A DNA stretch of 64,000 nucleotides from an uncultured Erythrobacter sp. (GTDB lineage: Bacteria > Pseudomonadota > Alphaproteobacteria > Sphingomonadales > Sphingomonadaceae). The notes below the pieces were generated by a model. That model ran no database searches, was not told the origin of the DNA, and saw only the letters and a program-made list of their open reading frames with translations. This document shows, piece after piece, positions 26,533 through 35,724 of this stretch. How positions within the stretch are numbered: the first letter of the stretch is position 1; every line of letters starts with the position of its first letter. The DNA lies in assembly GCA_947488325.1 (NCBI GenBank), contig CANKYZ010000005.1, forward strand, positions 124,001-188,000. The letters run 5' to 3'. Both the position numbers and the translations under genes were made by a program.

Positions 26533-28061
26533 GCGAGCACACAATCAAGCGCGTCGTCATCGTGGGCGGCGGCACCGCCGGATGGATGGCTGCTGCAGCT
26601 CTCTCCAAGTTTTGTGCACGTTCCGAGGTTGAGATTACTCTTGTGGAGTCTCAGGCGATCGGGACCGTTGGTGTCGGTGAGGCCACAATACCGTCGATTG
26701 GAAAGTTTAATGATCACCTTGGTATCGACGAAGACACATTCGTCCGTGAGACACAGGCGACCTACAAACTGGGCATTGAGTTCGTCGATTGGGGGGTGAT
26801 GGGAGAGCGCTATTTTCATCCCTTCGGGACTTATGGTTTTGATCTAGAGGGGATCGAATTCCACCACTTTTGGACGCGTCTAAAGCAACAGGGAGACACA
26901 CGTTCGCTTGACGCGTATTCACTCAATGCCCTGGCGGCCTATGATGGCAAATTCTTGCGCCCCGAACCTGAGCACGGGCCGATTATGAAGAGGTTGGCTT
27001 ATGCATTCCATTTCGATGCAAGCCTGTATGCAGCATTCCTGCGCCGAATGTCGGAACAAAAAGGTGTAACCCGCATCGATGGTCTGGTTGGCGAGGTGGA
27101 GCGCGATAGTGAGAGTGGATTGATCCATGCGCTAAACCTTCAAGACGGGAAGCGTATTGCAGGCGATTTGTTCATCGATTGCACTGGTTTCCGCGGCGTC
27201 CTGATTGAAGGGGTGTATAAAGCGGGTTATGATGATTGGAGCGAATGGCTACCGGTCAATCGCGCTGTTGCTATTGCCTGTAAACGCAAAGGTGACCCAG
27301 AACCTTATACCCGTTCAATTGCTCGCGATGCTGGTTGGCAGTGGCGTATCCCATTGCAGCACCGCACCGGCAATGGCTTTGTCTATTGTGATCGTTTCAA
27401 AGACGCTGAAGTAGCAGAGCGTGAATTGTTGGAGTCACTCGAAGGTGAGGCGCTGAATTCGCCCAACCATCTGAGGTTTATGACGGGCCGTAGAAAGCAG
27501 TTTTGGGCAGGAAACTGTGTTGCGATTGGCTTGTCATCAGGGTTTCTCGAACCTCTGGAATCAACCAGTATTCACTTAATCCAGTCTGGCATTTCTAAAC
27601 TCATTTCTCTCTTCCCGACGAAAACAGACGCGCCGGTTGAACGAACTGAATATAACCGGTTGATGAGCAATGATTTCGAGAACATTCGTGACTTCCTGAT
27701 ATTGCACTATAAAGCTACCGCCCGCGATGATTCCAAGTTTTGGAACTACGTCCGCACGATGGCCGTCCCCGATAGTCTCATGCGAAAGATAGACTTGCTA
27801 AAATCGAATGGTCGGTTCTTCAAATATGATGCGGAATTGTTTGATCTGACCAGCTGGCTCGCGGTTGCTGTTGGTCAGGGATGGGCACCAGAAGGTTACA
27901 ATCCCATGGCCAATGCGCTGTCTATTGAGAATGTGACGGGTAGCCTAAGCAATATGCGCAGTGTGCTTGAGAAATCGGCACAAGCTATGCCCACACACCA
28001 AGCATTTATCGATCGATTTTGCAAGGCAGAGCCGGCCAATTGGGAACAGAAAAAACCATGA
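26529..28061 (+). CDS. Flavin-dependent tryptophan halogenase-family protein 2
   Basis: The protein has about 510 residues with all catalytic landmarks: VVIVGGGTAGWMAAAAL (~9-25), GVGEATIPSIGKFN, Lys80 in ATYKLGIEF, GWQWRIPLQHRTGNG (~268) and FLEPLESTSIHLIQ. The C-terminal half has DFENIRDFLILHYKATARDD, which recurs in the paralogues. The ATG at 26529 overlaps the previous stop, which marks it as the start in preference to an upstream in-frame Met at 26472. Halogenase chemistry is inferred from family; experimentally studied relatives in this group include enzymes preferring bromide, but that cannot be read from sequence. Confidence 0.9.
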   Translation: MSEHTIKRVVIVGGGTAGWMAAAALSKFCARSEVEITLVESQAIGTVGVGEATIPSIGKFNDHLGIDEDTFVRETQATYKLGIEFVDWGVMGERYFHPFGTYGFDLEGIEFHHFWTRLKQQGDTRSLDAYSLNALAAYDGKFLRPEPEHGPIMKRLAYAFHFDASLYAAFLRRMSEQKGVTRIDGLVGEVERDSESGLIHALNLQDGKRIAGDLFIDCTGFRGVLIEGVYKAGYDDWSEWLPVNRAVAIACKRKGDPEPYTRSIARDAGWQWRIPLQHRTGNGFVYCDRFKDAEVAERELLESLEGEALNSPNHLRFMTGRRKQFWAGNCVAIGLSSGFLEPLESTSIHLIQSGISKLISLFPTKTDAPVERTEYNRLMSNDFENIRDFLILHYKATARDDSKFWNYVRTMAVPDSLMRKIDLLKSNGRFFKYDAELFDLTSWLAVAVGQGWAPEGYNPMANALSIENVTGSLSNMRSVLEKSAQAMPTHQAFIDRFCKAEPANWEQKKP

Positions 28062-29569
28062 AAAGCCAGACGCTAGACCATATCATTATCGTTGGTGGTG
28101 GGACAGCTGGTTGGATGGCTGCGGCCACGCTATCGAACCTGATGCAAGGTACATCGACCAAGATCACATTGGTCGAATCTGAAGAAATCGGCACTGTTGG
28201 CGTTGGCGAGGCGACCATCCCGCCAATTATTGCATTTAACAATATGTTGGGCATCGATGAAAATGAATTTGTCCGCGCAACCAATGCGACTTTCAAATTG
28301 GGAATTGAGTTTGTTGACTGGTTTGAAAAAGGCCAATCCTATATCCATCCTTTTGGTGACTATGGCGTCGATTTTGATGCGATCCCATTTTATCAGTATT
28401 GGATACGAAGCGCTTTAGCGGGGCGAGATGATGACCTATCGTCCTATTCGCTGATGGTTGAGGCATGCCGCCGCAACAAGTTTATGCGACCCGTGAAGGA
28501 TCGACCCAAATCTGCTCTCGCAGGAATAAATTATGCGTTTCAATTCGATGCGGCGTTGTATGCAAAATTTTTACGGAAATTCGCCGAAACACGCGGTGTT
28601 GAGCGGGTGGAAGGTAAAGTTATCGATGTCGTACAGAATGGCGAAACGGGCTTCGTCACCGCGCTGAAGACCAATAGAGACGCCATTCTAGAAGGGGATT
28701 TCTTTATCGATTGCTCCGGTTTTCGGGGCTTATTGATCGAGCAGGCGCTTGAGACTGGATATACGGATTGGCGCGAATGGCTGCCATGTGATCGAGCAGT
28801 TGCTGTTCCCTGTGCTAAAATCGCCGACCCCATTCCTTATACGCGCGCGATTGCAAGAGATGCCGGTTGGCAATGGCGTATCCCGCTCCAGCACCGGACG
28901 GGCAATGGCTACGTCTATTGCAGTGATTTTTTGGAAGATGATGCCGCGACTGCGACCTTGCTTGAGAATCTCGATGGAGCGTCAATTGCCGATCCGAAAA
29001 CACTTCGTTTTGCCACCGGTCACCGGAAGAAGTTCTGGAATCGCAATGTCCTTGCCTTAGGTCTGGCCGCCGGGTTTATGGAGCCGCTTGAATCGACCAG
29101 CATTCATCTGGTGCAGACCAGTCTGGCGCGTTTGCTAACTCACTTTCCCGACAAGAGGTTTGATCAAACTGACATAGATGCATTCAATGCGCGGACTGAG
29201 AAAGAATATGCGCGTGTCCGTGATTTCTTAGTGTTGCATTATACCGCAACCAATCGAGATGACACAGCGTTTTGGCGGCATTGCCAGACAATCAAGCAAT
29301 CTCCAGATTTGCAACGCCGGATTGCGCAATTTGAGGGGGCTGGCCGTATATTTGAGGAGCCGAATGACATCTTTGGAACCGCGAGCTGGTTGGCGGTGTT
29401 GTATGGGCAGGGTATCCGTCCACATGCCTACCATCCATTGATCGAAAAGATGCCACTAGAGCGAATCGACGGTGTTTTGGAAAGCATTGGCAAGACAATA
29501 GATTCTTCTGCTGATTTCATGCCAGACCACCAGGCCTTCATCGACCAACACTGCAAGGCGATGTCCTGA
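28058..29569 (+). CDS. Flavin-dependent tryptophan halogenase-family protein 3
   Basis: The 503-residue protein has IIIVGGGTAGWMAAATL (~10-26), GVGEATIPPIIAFN, Lys80 in ATFKLGIEF, GWQWRIPLQHRTGNG (~270) and FMEPLESTSIHLVQ. The C-terminal DFLVLHYTATNRDD and SWLAVLYGQGIRP match the paralogues. The ATG overlaps the stop of the preceding gene (ATGA). It is the last halogenase-type gene; 164 bases, containing an operator palindrome, separate it from the TonB receptor. Similar gene sets beside TonB receptors occur in Caulobacter, Xanthomonas and sphingomonads, where they are usually associated with carbohydrate uptake loci. Confidence 0.9.
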   Translation: MKSQTLDHIIIVGGGTAGWMAAATLSNLMQGTSTKITLVESEEIGTVGVGEATIPPIIAFNNMLGIDENEFVRATNATFKLGIEFVDWFEKGQSYIHPFGDYGVDFDAIPFYQYWIRSALAGRDDDLSSYSLMVEACRRNKFMRPVKDRPKSALAGINYAFQFDAALYAKFLRKFAETRGVERVEGKVIDVVQNGETGFVTALKTNRDAILEGDFFIDCSGFRGLLIEQALETGYTDWREWLPCDRAVAVPCAKIADPIPYTRAIARDAGWQWRIPLQHRTGNGYVYCSDFLEDDAATATLLENLDGASIADPKTLRFATGHRKKFWNRNVLALGLAAGFMEPLESTSIHLVQTSLARLLTHFPDKRFDQTDIDAFNARTEKEYARVRDFLVLHYTATNRDDTAFWRHCQTIKQSPDLQRRIAQFEGAGRIFEEPNDIFGTASWLAVLYGQGIRPHAYHPLIEKMPLERIDGVLESIGKTIDSSADFMPDHQAFIDQHCKAMS

Positions 29570-29666
29570 ACCAGCAAATCCGCGGTGTTGCAGAGTTCCA
29601 GAGTCTTAAAAATGTCACACATTTTGCCAGGCCGAACTCTCTCCAATCCAATTTTTCAATTAATCT

Positions 29667-29680
29667 TGACAAGGTTGTCA
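29667..29680. promoter_or_regulatory. LacI-family operator before the TonB receptor
   Basis: TGACAAGGTTGTCA is identical to the site at 12253, again flanked by T and A that extend the symmetry. It lies 67-82 bases upstream of the receptor start. Its TTGACA may also serve as -35; a GATAAT at 29703 is a possible -10, but the spacing between these two is too long, so the exact promoter is unresolved. Confidence 0.75.
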
Positions 29681-29733
29681 ATTTATTCTCAAACCATAGT
29701 GGGATAATAAACAGGCGACCCAAAAATGGGTCG

Positions 29734-32700
29734 ATGAGGGAGGATCCATTGGCTGATAAGTCACAATTCTGTTTTGGCGGAGCAACTAAGTCTTTGCTGC
29801 TTGGCGTTTCAACTATCGGGTTGCTGGCGGCCTCGCCCGCGCTTGCCCAACAGGTCGATGAGGGCCAGGCTGACAATGAGCCGCCAGTTGATGGGCAAGA
29901 TGCTGCGGACGAAGAAAATGTAATTATCGTTAGTGGTATCCGCGCAGCTATAGAATCTGCGCAAGGGATTAAGCGTGACGCCGATACATTCGTTGATGCT
30001 ATCACCGCTTCTGACATCGGCGCACTGCCTGATCGTTCAGTTTCGGAGGCGCTTCAGCGTGTTCCGGGCGTTTCTATTCTGCGCTTTGCTGGCCCGAATG
30101 ATCCTGACCACTTTGCCGTAGAGGGCAGTGGCGTGGTTATTCGCGGCCTTCCTTTTGTGCGGTCCGAATTGAATGGCCGTGACGTATTCGGCGCAAATTC
30201 GGGCGGTGTCCTTGGGTTTGAAGATGTTTCACCTGAATTGCTTGGAAGTGTAGTGGTCTTCAAGAATTCTACTGCTGATCTGATTGAGGGCGGTGCTGCT
30301 GGTACGATTGATCTGCGCACGCGCTTGCCGTTTGATCAAAGCGGGCAGGTGATCGCAGCCAGCGGTGAACTTCAATACACAGATCTTGCTGACGAAGCGA
30401 CCCCAGGTGGTTCATTCCTTTATTCCAATCAGTGGGATACGGGTGCCGGCACGTTCGGTCTATTGGGTAACATTTCATATAACCGCCTCAAATCTCGCGG
30501 AGATGGTACGGGACTTGGCGATTTCCGAGATCGTGATGATGGAGGCACGCTGGATGATTTGACCGATGATGTTTTGATCACCGATGACGGCGGTAATCCT
30601 CTGTTCATTCCTGGAGGTGGCTCTGTTCGCACTCAGGAATTTGACCGCGAACGCTTCTCGATTGCTGCTGCAGCGCAATTTGAAAGTAATGACGGGCGCT
30701 GGTTGGCGACGGCGCAATTCTTGCGTTCTGATTCAGAATTGAGTTGGGGTGAAGTCGCCATTGAAACTGGTCTTGATGGCGCTCCTCGTAGCCGACCAGC
30801 ACTTGATAGAACCGACTTCATTTTTGATGACAACGGTGTCTTTCAGTCTGGGACCATTTCTGACAACACTCAGTGGCGTGGCCCAAATCCGGCTTCTGCC
30901 AATCTATCTGCCGTGGGTGGTCAACAGATTAACTTGACCCGTACTCGGTTGGAAGAGGATGTGACAACCGATTACGCTTTCAATCTAAAGTTCGCTGCGA
31001 CCGATGATTTACGCTTCAACTTTGATGCGCAATATATCGATTCATCTGCGGATATTTTTGACCTCACTGTACATAACAGCTTCTTCTCACCAGTGGTTGT
31101 TGATTCAAGTGTAGGTTCGGTCCCGTTTGTGGGTTTCAGCGATCCACAAAACTCCTTCGTTCGCTCAGCAATGGATCACACGACGCAAAATGACGCTGAG
31201 TCATTTTCATTCCGTGGCGATGTCGAGTATGACTTTTCAGGCGATGGTTGGTTAAGATCATTGCGCGCTGGCGCACGTTATTCTGACGAAGACATCCTCA
31301 TTCGCGAATCTGATTTTAACTGGGGTAACATCTCAGAAGTCTGGACAGGCAGAAACTTTGCGGCGAACGGCGGCGGAACAACTCCGCTGATCCTGCCGAC
31401 TGGGAATGCTGATCCCGCGATCGAAGCCGCGGTTGCTGGTCTATTTGGTTCCACTGTGTTTCGCGATTATCAGCGTGGTATTGGGGTGGGATTCACTGGT
31501 CCGCTACCGGTCTATACTGGGCCTGGCGCAGAAGATTTTGATGGCTTCCAGCAGGCATTCACAGATGTTGTAGCGGCAATTGGTGGGAGTCCTAGCGGCT
31601 GGACGCCATTGACGGGTCGTGATGGCGTGATCGCTGGAACACCGTTCCTGCCTAGTGAGATTGGATCAGTTGAGCGCGAGAATTGGGCTGCATATGCGCG
31701 CCTGGATTTTGGTTCTGACGACTTCCTTGGTGGTGAATTGAGCGGTAATATCGGACTTCGGTATGTGCGAACAGATCGCTCAGTCGATACAACAACCACA
31801 GTCGATAGCTTTGCGGAATTGTTCCCGAGCTTGGTGAATACCGCCGGACCTGGGGAGCCAACTACCAACCAATGTGACCCAGCGTTTTCTGGTGCTTCAG
31901 ACCCGACATTTTCTATTCCGGCTGCCTGTGCAATGAGAGATGCATTGCTCGCTCAATTTGGCGACGGATTGATAGTTCAGGAACAAGTGGACGTTGACTA
32001 TGACGAGTGGCTGCCCAGCTTGAATTTGAAGTTGGATATTGGGGGCGGTCACCTGTTCCGCTTTGCCGGTTCTCGCACGATGACAAGACCAGGCGTTAGC
32101 CAGCTGAATGAGCGCGTTCGCGTTACGGTTTTACCTGATACTCAGGCAGTTGCTGGAGGGCCAAACACATTTGGAGGCTTTTCCTCAAATGCGACAGGGA
32201 ATGCATCGTTAACACCGCAAATCTCGACCAATTTCGATCTCTCTTGGGAATGGTATTTTGGTCAAAGCAATTCGATCACGGTCACAGCTTTCTATAAAGA
32301 TATTGATGATTTCATCGCATTTGCACCGATCGAAATTCCTGCACAGATCTCTGACTTAACATTGCTGCGCAATTCTGAAATCAATTCAGAAGAAAACGGG
32401 AGCGTTAAGGGCTTTGAGGTGGGTTATCAGCATTTTTACGACTTCCTTCCTGGCTTCCTAAGCGGGTTGGGCATGCAGGCAACATATACATATATCGATG
32501 CCGAAGGGGTCGCTAACACGCTTGATACGAACCTTAGCAGTGATGATCCGCCGACCGCACGTTTTGCCATCGATGCAGATGTCTTCCCGCGTATTTCAAA
32601 GCACAATTTCAATGTGGTTGGCCTCTATGAAAAAAGCGGTTTTCAAGGACGCCTGGCCTACAATTGGCGCAGCAGTTTCCAACTGACGCCGCGTGATGTG

Positions 32701-32922
32701 ATCTTCCCGTTTGCCTCGATTTACCAAGAGGCGACCGGACAATTGGATGCTTCAATATTCTATGACATCACCGACGAATTTAAGATCGGGGTCCAAGGGG
32801 TCAACTTGTTGGATGACATTACGGTAACGGAACAGACGATCAATGAAGAAGGCCTTCGGGCACCGCGGAACTTTTTCCGAAATGATCGGCGGTTCACGTT
32901 GGTTGCGCGCGTAAGTTTTTAG
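29734..32922 (+). CDS. TonB-dependent receptor (Xanthomonas/Caulobacter type)
   Basis: The 1062-residue outer-membrane protein has a signal peptide (LLLGVSTIGLLAASPALAQ). A TonB-box-like ENVIIVSGIRAAIESAQGIK precedes the plug domain: DAITASDIGALPDRSVSEAL, QRVPGVSILRF, VVIRGLPFVRSELNGRD and AAGTIDLRTRLPF. A long beta-barrel follows, ending in RRFTLVARVSF with terminal Phe. Length and plug motifs fit the large carbohydrate-type receptors. It probably imports oligosaccharides of the glucan handled by the neighbouring enzymes. A TTG start at 29749, close behind GGAGGA, is an alternative to the ATG at 29734. Control by the local LacI protein is suggested by the palindrome upstream. Confidence 0.93.
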   Translation: MREDPLADKSQFCFGGATKSLLLGVSTIGLLAASPALAQQVDEGQADNEPPVDGQDAADEENVIIVSGIRAAIESAQGIKRDADTFVDAITASDIGALPDRSVSEALQRVPGVSILRFAGPNDPDHFAVEGSGVVIRGLPFVRSELNGRDVFGANSGGVLGFEDVSPELLGSVVVFKNSTADLIEGGAAGTIDLRTRLPFDQSGQVIAASGELQYTDLADEATPGGSFLYSNQWDTGAGTFGLLGNISYNRLKSRGDGTGLGDFRDRDDGGTLDDLTDDVLITDDGGNPLFIPGGGSVRTQEFDRERFSIAAAAQFESNDGRWLATAQFLRSDSELSWGEVAIETGLDGAPRSRPALDRTDFIFDDNGVFQSGTISDNTQWRGPNPASANLSAVGGQQINLTRTRLEEDVTTDYAFNLKFAATDDLRFNFDAQYIDSSADIFDLTVHNSFFSPVVVDSSVGSVPFVGFSDPQNSFVRSAMDHTTQNDAESFSFRGDVEYDFSGDGWLRSLRAGARYSDEDILIRESDFNWGNISEVWTGRNFAANGGGTTPLILPTGNADPAIEAAVAGLFGSTVFRDYQRGIGVGFTGPLPVYTGPGAEDFDGFQQAFTDVVAAIGGSPSGWTPLTGRDGVIAGTPFLPSEIGSVERENWAAYARLDFGSDDFLGGELSGNIGLRYVRTDRSVDTTTTVDSFAELFPSLVNTAGPGEPTTNQCDPAFSGASDPTFSIPAACAMRDALLAQFGDGLIVQEQVDVDYDEWLPSLNLKLDIGGGHLFRFAGSRTMTRPGVSQLNERVRVTVLPDTQAVAGGPNTFGGFSSNATGNASLTPQISTNFDLSWEWYFGQSNSITVTAFYKDIDDFIAFAPIEIPAQISDLTLLRNSEINSEENGSVKGFEVGYQHFYDFLPGFLSGLGMQATYTYIDAEGVANTLDTNLSSDDPPTARFAIDADVFPRISKHNFNVVGLYEKSGFQGRLAYNWRSSFQLTPRDVIFPFASIYQEATGQLDASIFYDITDEFKIGVQGVNLLDDITVTEQTINEEGLRAPRNFFRNDRRFTLVARVSF

Positions 32923-32952
32923 AATAGACGAGGTCAACTGACCCCGTTCATG

Positions 32953-32996
32953 AGCGACCTGCGAGAGACCACGATCCCATTCTCGCAGGTCGCTTT
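32953..32996 (+). terminator. Strong hairpin terminator after the TonB receptor
   Basis: AGCGACCTGCGAGA (32953-32966) and TCTCGCAGGTCGCT (32981-32994) form a perfect 14-bp stem with a 14-base loop, followed by a short T-rich run (TTCATTTT). It begins 30 bases past the receptor stop and would separate it from the symporter gene or reduce read-through. Confidence 0.75.
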
Positions 32997-33032
32997 CATT
33001 TTGAACGACTATATTCGACGTAGGAAATCTCT

Positions 33033-34619
33033 GTGGCACTCGAAACGATCGATGTAATCATCATCGCGCTTTATGCGTTGGCTCTTTTAGTCATCGCATT
33101 GATGGTTTCACGGGAACCAAAAGGTCACAAGAAGGACACTGAGGATTACTTCCTCGCCGGACGCGCACTGCCATGGTGGGCAATTGGCGCCTCTCTGATT
33201 GCAGCGAACATTTCTGCCGAGCAGATCATTGGCCAGTCGGGTCAAGGGTTTGCCATTGGCATCGCGATTGCCGCCTATGAATGGCAGGCCGCCATTGTCC
33301 TTATTATCGTAGCAAAATACCTTCTACCGGTCTTTCTCAAGCGGAAGATTTATACGATGCCGCAATTCCTTGAACAGCGTTATGGCAACGGCGTAAAGAC
33401 GCTAATGAGCGTGTATTGGGTCGCATTATATATAGCTATCAATCTGACCACTGTTCTGTGGCTTGGTGGCTTGGCAGTTGTTTCATTGACTGGTTGGAGC
33501 ATCATCGGTGCGATGGCTGCTCTGGCAGCTTTTGCAGCGCTCTATTCGATTTACGGCGGGCTGAAAGCGGTAGCGCTGACTGACATTATTCAAGTTATCA
33601 TTCTGGTCATTGGTGGGCTAGCCATTACGTGGATCGCGTTGGATCGCTTGGACGGCGCTGATGGGGCGATAGCTGGTTTCAGCTTGCTGATGCAGGAAAT
33701 GCCAGGCCACTTCGAAATGATCTTCGACCAGTCTAACTCATCTTACGATGATCTGCCGGGTATCTGGACGCTTTTGGGCGGATTGTGGGTGCTTCACTTC
33801 AGTTATTGGGGTTTCAACCAATACATCATCCAGCGCGCACTTGGCGCGGAGAACCTCGGGGAAGCGCAAAAGGGTTTGGCATTCGCCGCGCTCCTCAAAA
33901 TTCTTGTGCCGTTCATAGTGGTGGTTCCCGGCATCGCCGCAGTCATGTTAGCAAGTCAAGGTGCGCTGGATGGTCAGGCCTTGGCTGATAGATCAGACCG
34001 TACCTATGGAGAGCTGATGACAATGGCTCCTGCTGGACTTCGCGGTTTGATTTTTGCGGCCTTGATAGCTGCGATTGTGTCTTCATTGGCTTCGATGATG
34101 AATTCGATCTCAACTATTTTCACAATGGATTTGTATCGCGCTTGGAAGCCTCAACGCTCTGACACACATTATGTGACCGTTGGTCGAATTACTGCATTTG
34201 TTGCGATGGCGATGGCGCTTTGGCTTGCGCAACCATTCCAAAGTGGGTTTGAAAGCGGTTTTCAAACTGTTCAAGAATATTCGGGCTTTATCGCACCCGG
34301 TGTCGTGATCGTGTTCTTGCTTGGCTTTTTCGACAAGCGAGCCAATACGGCTGGCGCATTCACGGCGTTAATTGGTTCTGTTTTGGTGAATCTGGCGATG
34401 AAATTTGGCGCACCTGATGTACCATTTATAATCCGCATTTGGGGTGTTTTTGTCGTCGCAATAATCGCGGCGATCGCAGTTTCACGGATGACAGCCAAGC
34501 CCGATGAGGAGCGCACCGTAACGCTCGAAGACATTGCTTTTGCCACAACGCCTTTGTTCAACGCCTTATCGATCTTGGTGGCCGCCATCTTGATCGGTCT
34601 GTATGCTTGGCTTTGGTAG
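33033..34619 (+). CDS. SGLT-type sodium:solute (sugar) symporter
   Basis: The 528-residue protein, GTG start, has about 13-14 membrane segments. SSS-family landmarks are EDYFLAGRALPWWAIGASLI followed by AANISAEQIIGQSGQGF, YTMPQFLEQRYGNGVKTLMS, ALYSIYGGLKAVALTDIIQ, YWGFNQYIIQRALGA and LIAAIVSSLASMMNSISTIF, where the conserved Ser residues form the Na2 site region. It most resembles the sodium/glucose branch, so glucose or galactose uptake across the inner membrane is likely. It sits behind the TonB receptor and its hairpin, giving outer- and inner-membrane steps side by side. Confidence 0.9.
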   Translation: MALETIDVIIIALYALALLVIALMVSREPKGHKKDTEDYFLAGRALPWWAIGASLIAANISAEQIIGQSGQGFAIGIAIAAYEWQAAIVLIIVAKYLLPVFLKRKIYTMPQFLEQRYGNGVKTLMSVYWVALYIAINLTTVLWLGGLAVVSLTGWSIIGAMAALAAFAALYSIYGGLKAVALTDIIQVIILVIGGLAITWIALDRLDGADGAIAGFSLLMQEMPGHFEMIFDQSNSSYDDLPGIWTLLGGLWVLHFSYWGFNQYIIQRALGAENLGEAQKGLAFAALLKILVPFIVVVPGIAAVMLASQGALDGQALADRSDRTYGELMTMAPAGLRGLIFAALIAAIVSSLASMMNSISTIFTMDLYRAWKPQRSDTHYVTVGRITAFVAMAMALWLAQPFQSGFESGFQTVQEYSGFIAPGVVIVFLLGFFDKRANTAGAFTALIGSVLVNLAMKFGAPDVPFIIRIWGVFVVAIIAAIAVSRMTAKPDEERTVTLEDIAFATTPLFNALSILVAAILIGLYAWLW

Positions 34620-34636
34620 ACTAGCCATATTCTGAG

Positions 34637-34656
34637 CCCAGCGACGCGACGCTGGG
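34637..34656 (+). terminator. Possible terminator hairpin after the symporter
   Basis: CCCAGCG and CGCTGGG form a perfect 7-bp stem with a 6-base loop, 17 bases after the symporter stop. No T tract follows (TCTCCTCG), so termination is uncertain. Confidence 0.4.
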
Positions 34657-34715
34657 TCTCCTCGAGCCATTGGACGATGAGGTCGGAACGCGGGTTTCAG
34701 CGCCTCCTTGAAATT

Positions 34716-34749
34716 GAGGGATTGAGGGTGCTCTCGCACTCCCTCCCTC
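34716..34749. repeat. Imperfect inverted repeat with duplicated ATTGAGGG
   Basis: GAGGGATTGAGGGTGC and GCACTCCCTCCCTC can pair with a small bulge; the left arm contains a direct repeat of ATTGAGGG. Function unknown; a structured 3' UTR or a remnant of mobile DNA are possibilities. Confidence 0.35.
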
Positions 34750-35305
34750 TGGAGACTAACAGGGCTTCGTTAATGCAGGACGCGCGGATTAGTTGCAGGC
34801 GATTGATGAGAATCGGGCTAGGCGGCACGAGCCTTCTTTGGCGAAGAGCGGAACGAGGTCGAGCTAGACTTGATTAACTTGGATGGCGATCAAGGTCATT
34901 GCGGCTGACTTGTGGTCAACCTTTGGCAGCACAGCTGATTTAATCTTGAAGGCACGGGTCAGATGATGTGTTTAGTCACGAGCTAGAGCTCCTTGCCGAG
35001 TGCTTTACTCCTATTAACGAGGTCGGCGTTCCCACCGGTCAGCACGCTTCATTTAAACTAGAGCGTTCCTAAATTTCGCACGAACAAAGGTATCGGCAGA
35101 GTTGTTGTTCCTGCTAAAGAAAAAATCCTGTGAGGATCGGGACTTGATCATGGTTTCGCGCTCGACGGTGATCCTGCTCCGGGCCGGTTGGTGCGCGCTC
35201 TATTCGCGGACATCAAGCCGCATTTCCCTTCGGTGGTGCTCGATAAGCGATAGAGGTATGAATAGGAAACAGAGATTGAATTCTGAGTCAATTAGTCGAG
35301 CGAGA

Positions 35306-35722
35306 TTACTTGATTGTCAGATGCAGTACATTGCAGCCATTGTTGCGTGAATAGGCAATTTCGTCACCCCATGCTCGCACAATTGCGAGACCAATCTTGC
35401 CGCCTGATTCTGGATCTGGGCCTACGAAGTTTGTTTCGCCAGACGGGTCAAATGCGGGGCCGTCATCCTTGATATTCAAGACAACGGTATCGTGGATTTC
35501 GTGAAGAGAAAGCGAGAGCGATAGATCCCTTTTCGCTCCACCGTGACGTAAACAATTGGATACTAACTCCTCAACCAGGATCGCCGCCTTGACACAAGAA
35601 CGTTCTTCGAGGCAGCTTCCGCCTAGAAAGTCCTGTGCGAACTGGAATGCATCGAGAATCGTCGAGTGCGGATCGTGCCCTTTGGCAACGAATGCCGAAA
35701 ATCGTCTCTTTTGAGCCATCAT
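35306..35722 (-). CDS. RsbW-like anti-sigma factor / serine kinase (HATPase)
   Basis: The 138-residue cytosolic protein has the GHKL ATPase motifs of the RsbW/SpoIIAB class: the N-box EELVSNCLRHGG (~51-62), the G1 box IKDDGPAFDP (~85-94) and the G2 region GGKIGLAIVRAWGDE (~107-121). Such kinases phosphorylate a STAS-domain antagonist and bind a sigma factor or other partner. A STAS protein (39826) and a SpoIIE-type phosphatase (36795) lie within 5 kb, which makes a full partner-switch set. No sigma factor gene is present here. It is divergent from the FecR gene with a 12-bp palindrome between. Confidence 0.85.
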   Translation of the reverse strand: MMAQKRRFSAFVAKGHDPHSTILDAFQFAQDFLGGSCLEERSCVKAAILVEELVSNCLRHGGAKRDLSLSLSLHEIHDTVVLNIKDDGPAFDPSGETNFVGPDPESGGKIGLAIVRAWGDEIAYSRNNGCNVLHLTIK

Positions 35723-35724
35723 TC

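Larger units (their letters stand above)
34620..35305. other. Gene-poor, probably eroded stretch
   Basis: No convincing gene is present. At 35146-35250 a plus-strand reading frame gives a protein-like run (DHGFALDGDPAPGRLVRALF, then ADIKPHFPSVVLDKR) up to TAG at 35251-35253; upstream it breaks within a few codons, so it looks like a remnant of something I cannot name. Two hairpins lie near the left end. The rest is full of stops in all frames. Confidence 0.5.

Noticed and set aside
23876..29569. Halogenase array as a secondary-metabolite cluster
   Set aside because: No NRPS, PKS or tailoring genes and no flavin reductase are near; the neighbours are sugar-uptake and glycosidase genes under a shared operator.
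34716..34749. Inverted repeat as the end of an insertion sequence
   Set aside because: No transposase frame or matching second end is found nearby, and the arms are imperfect.
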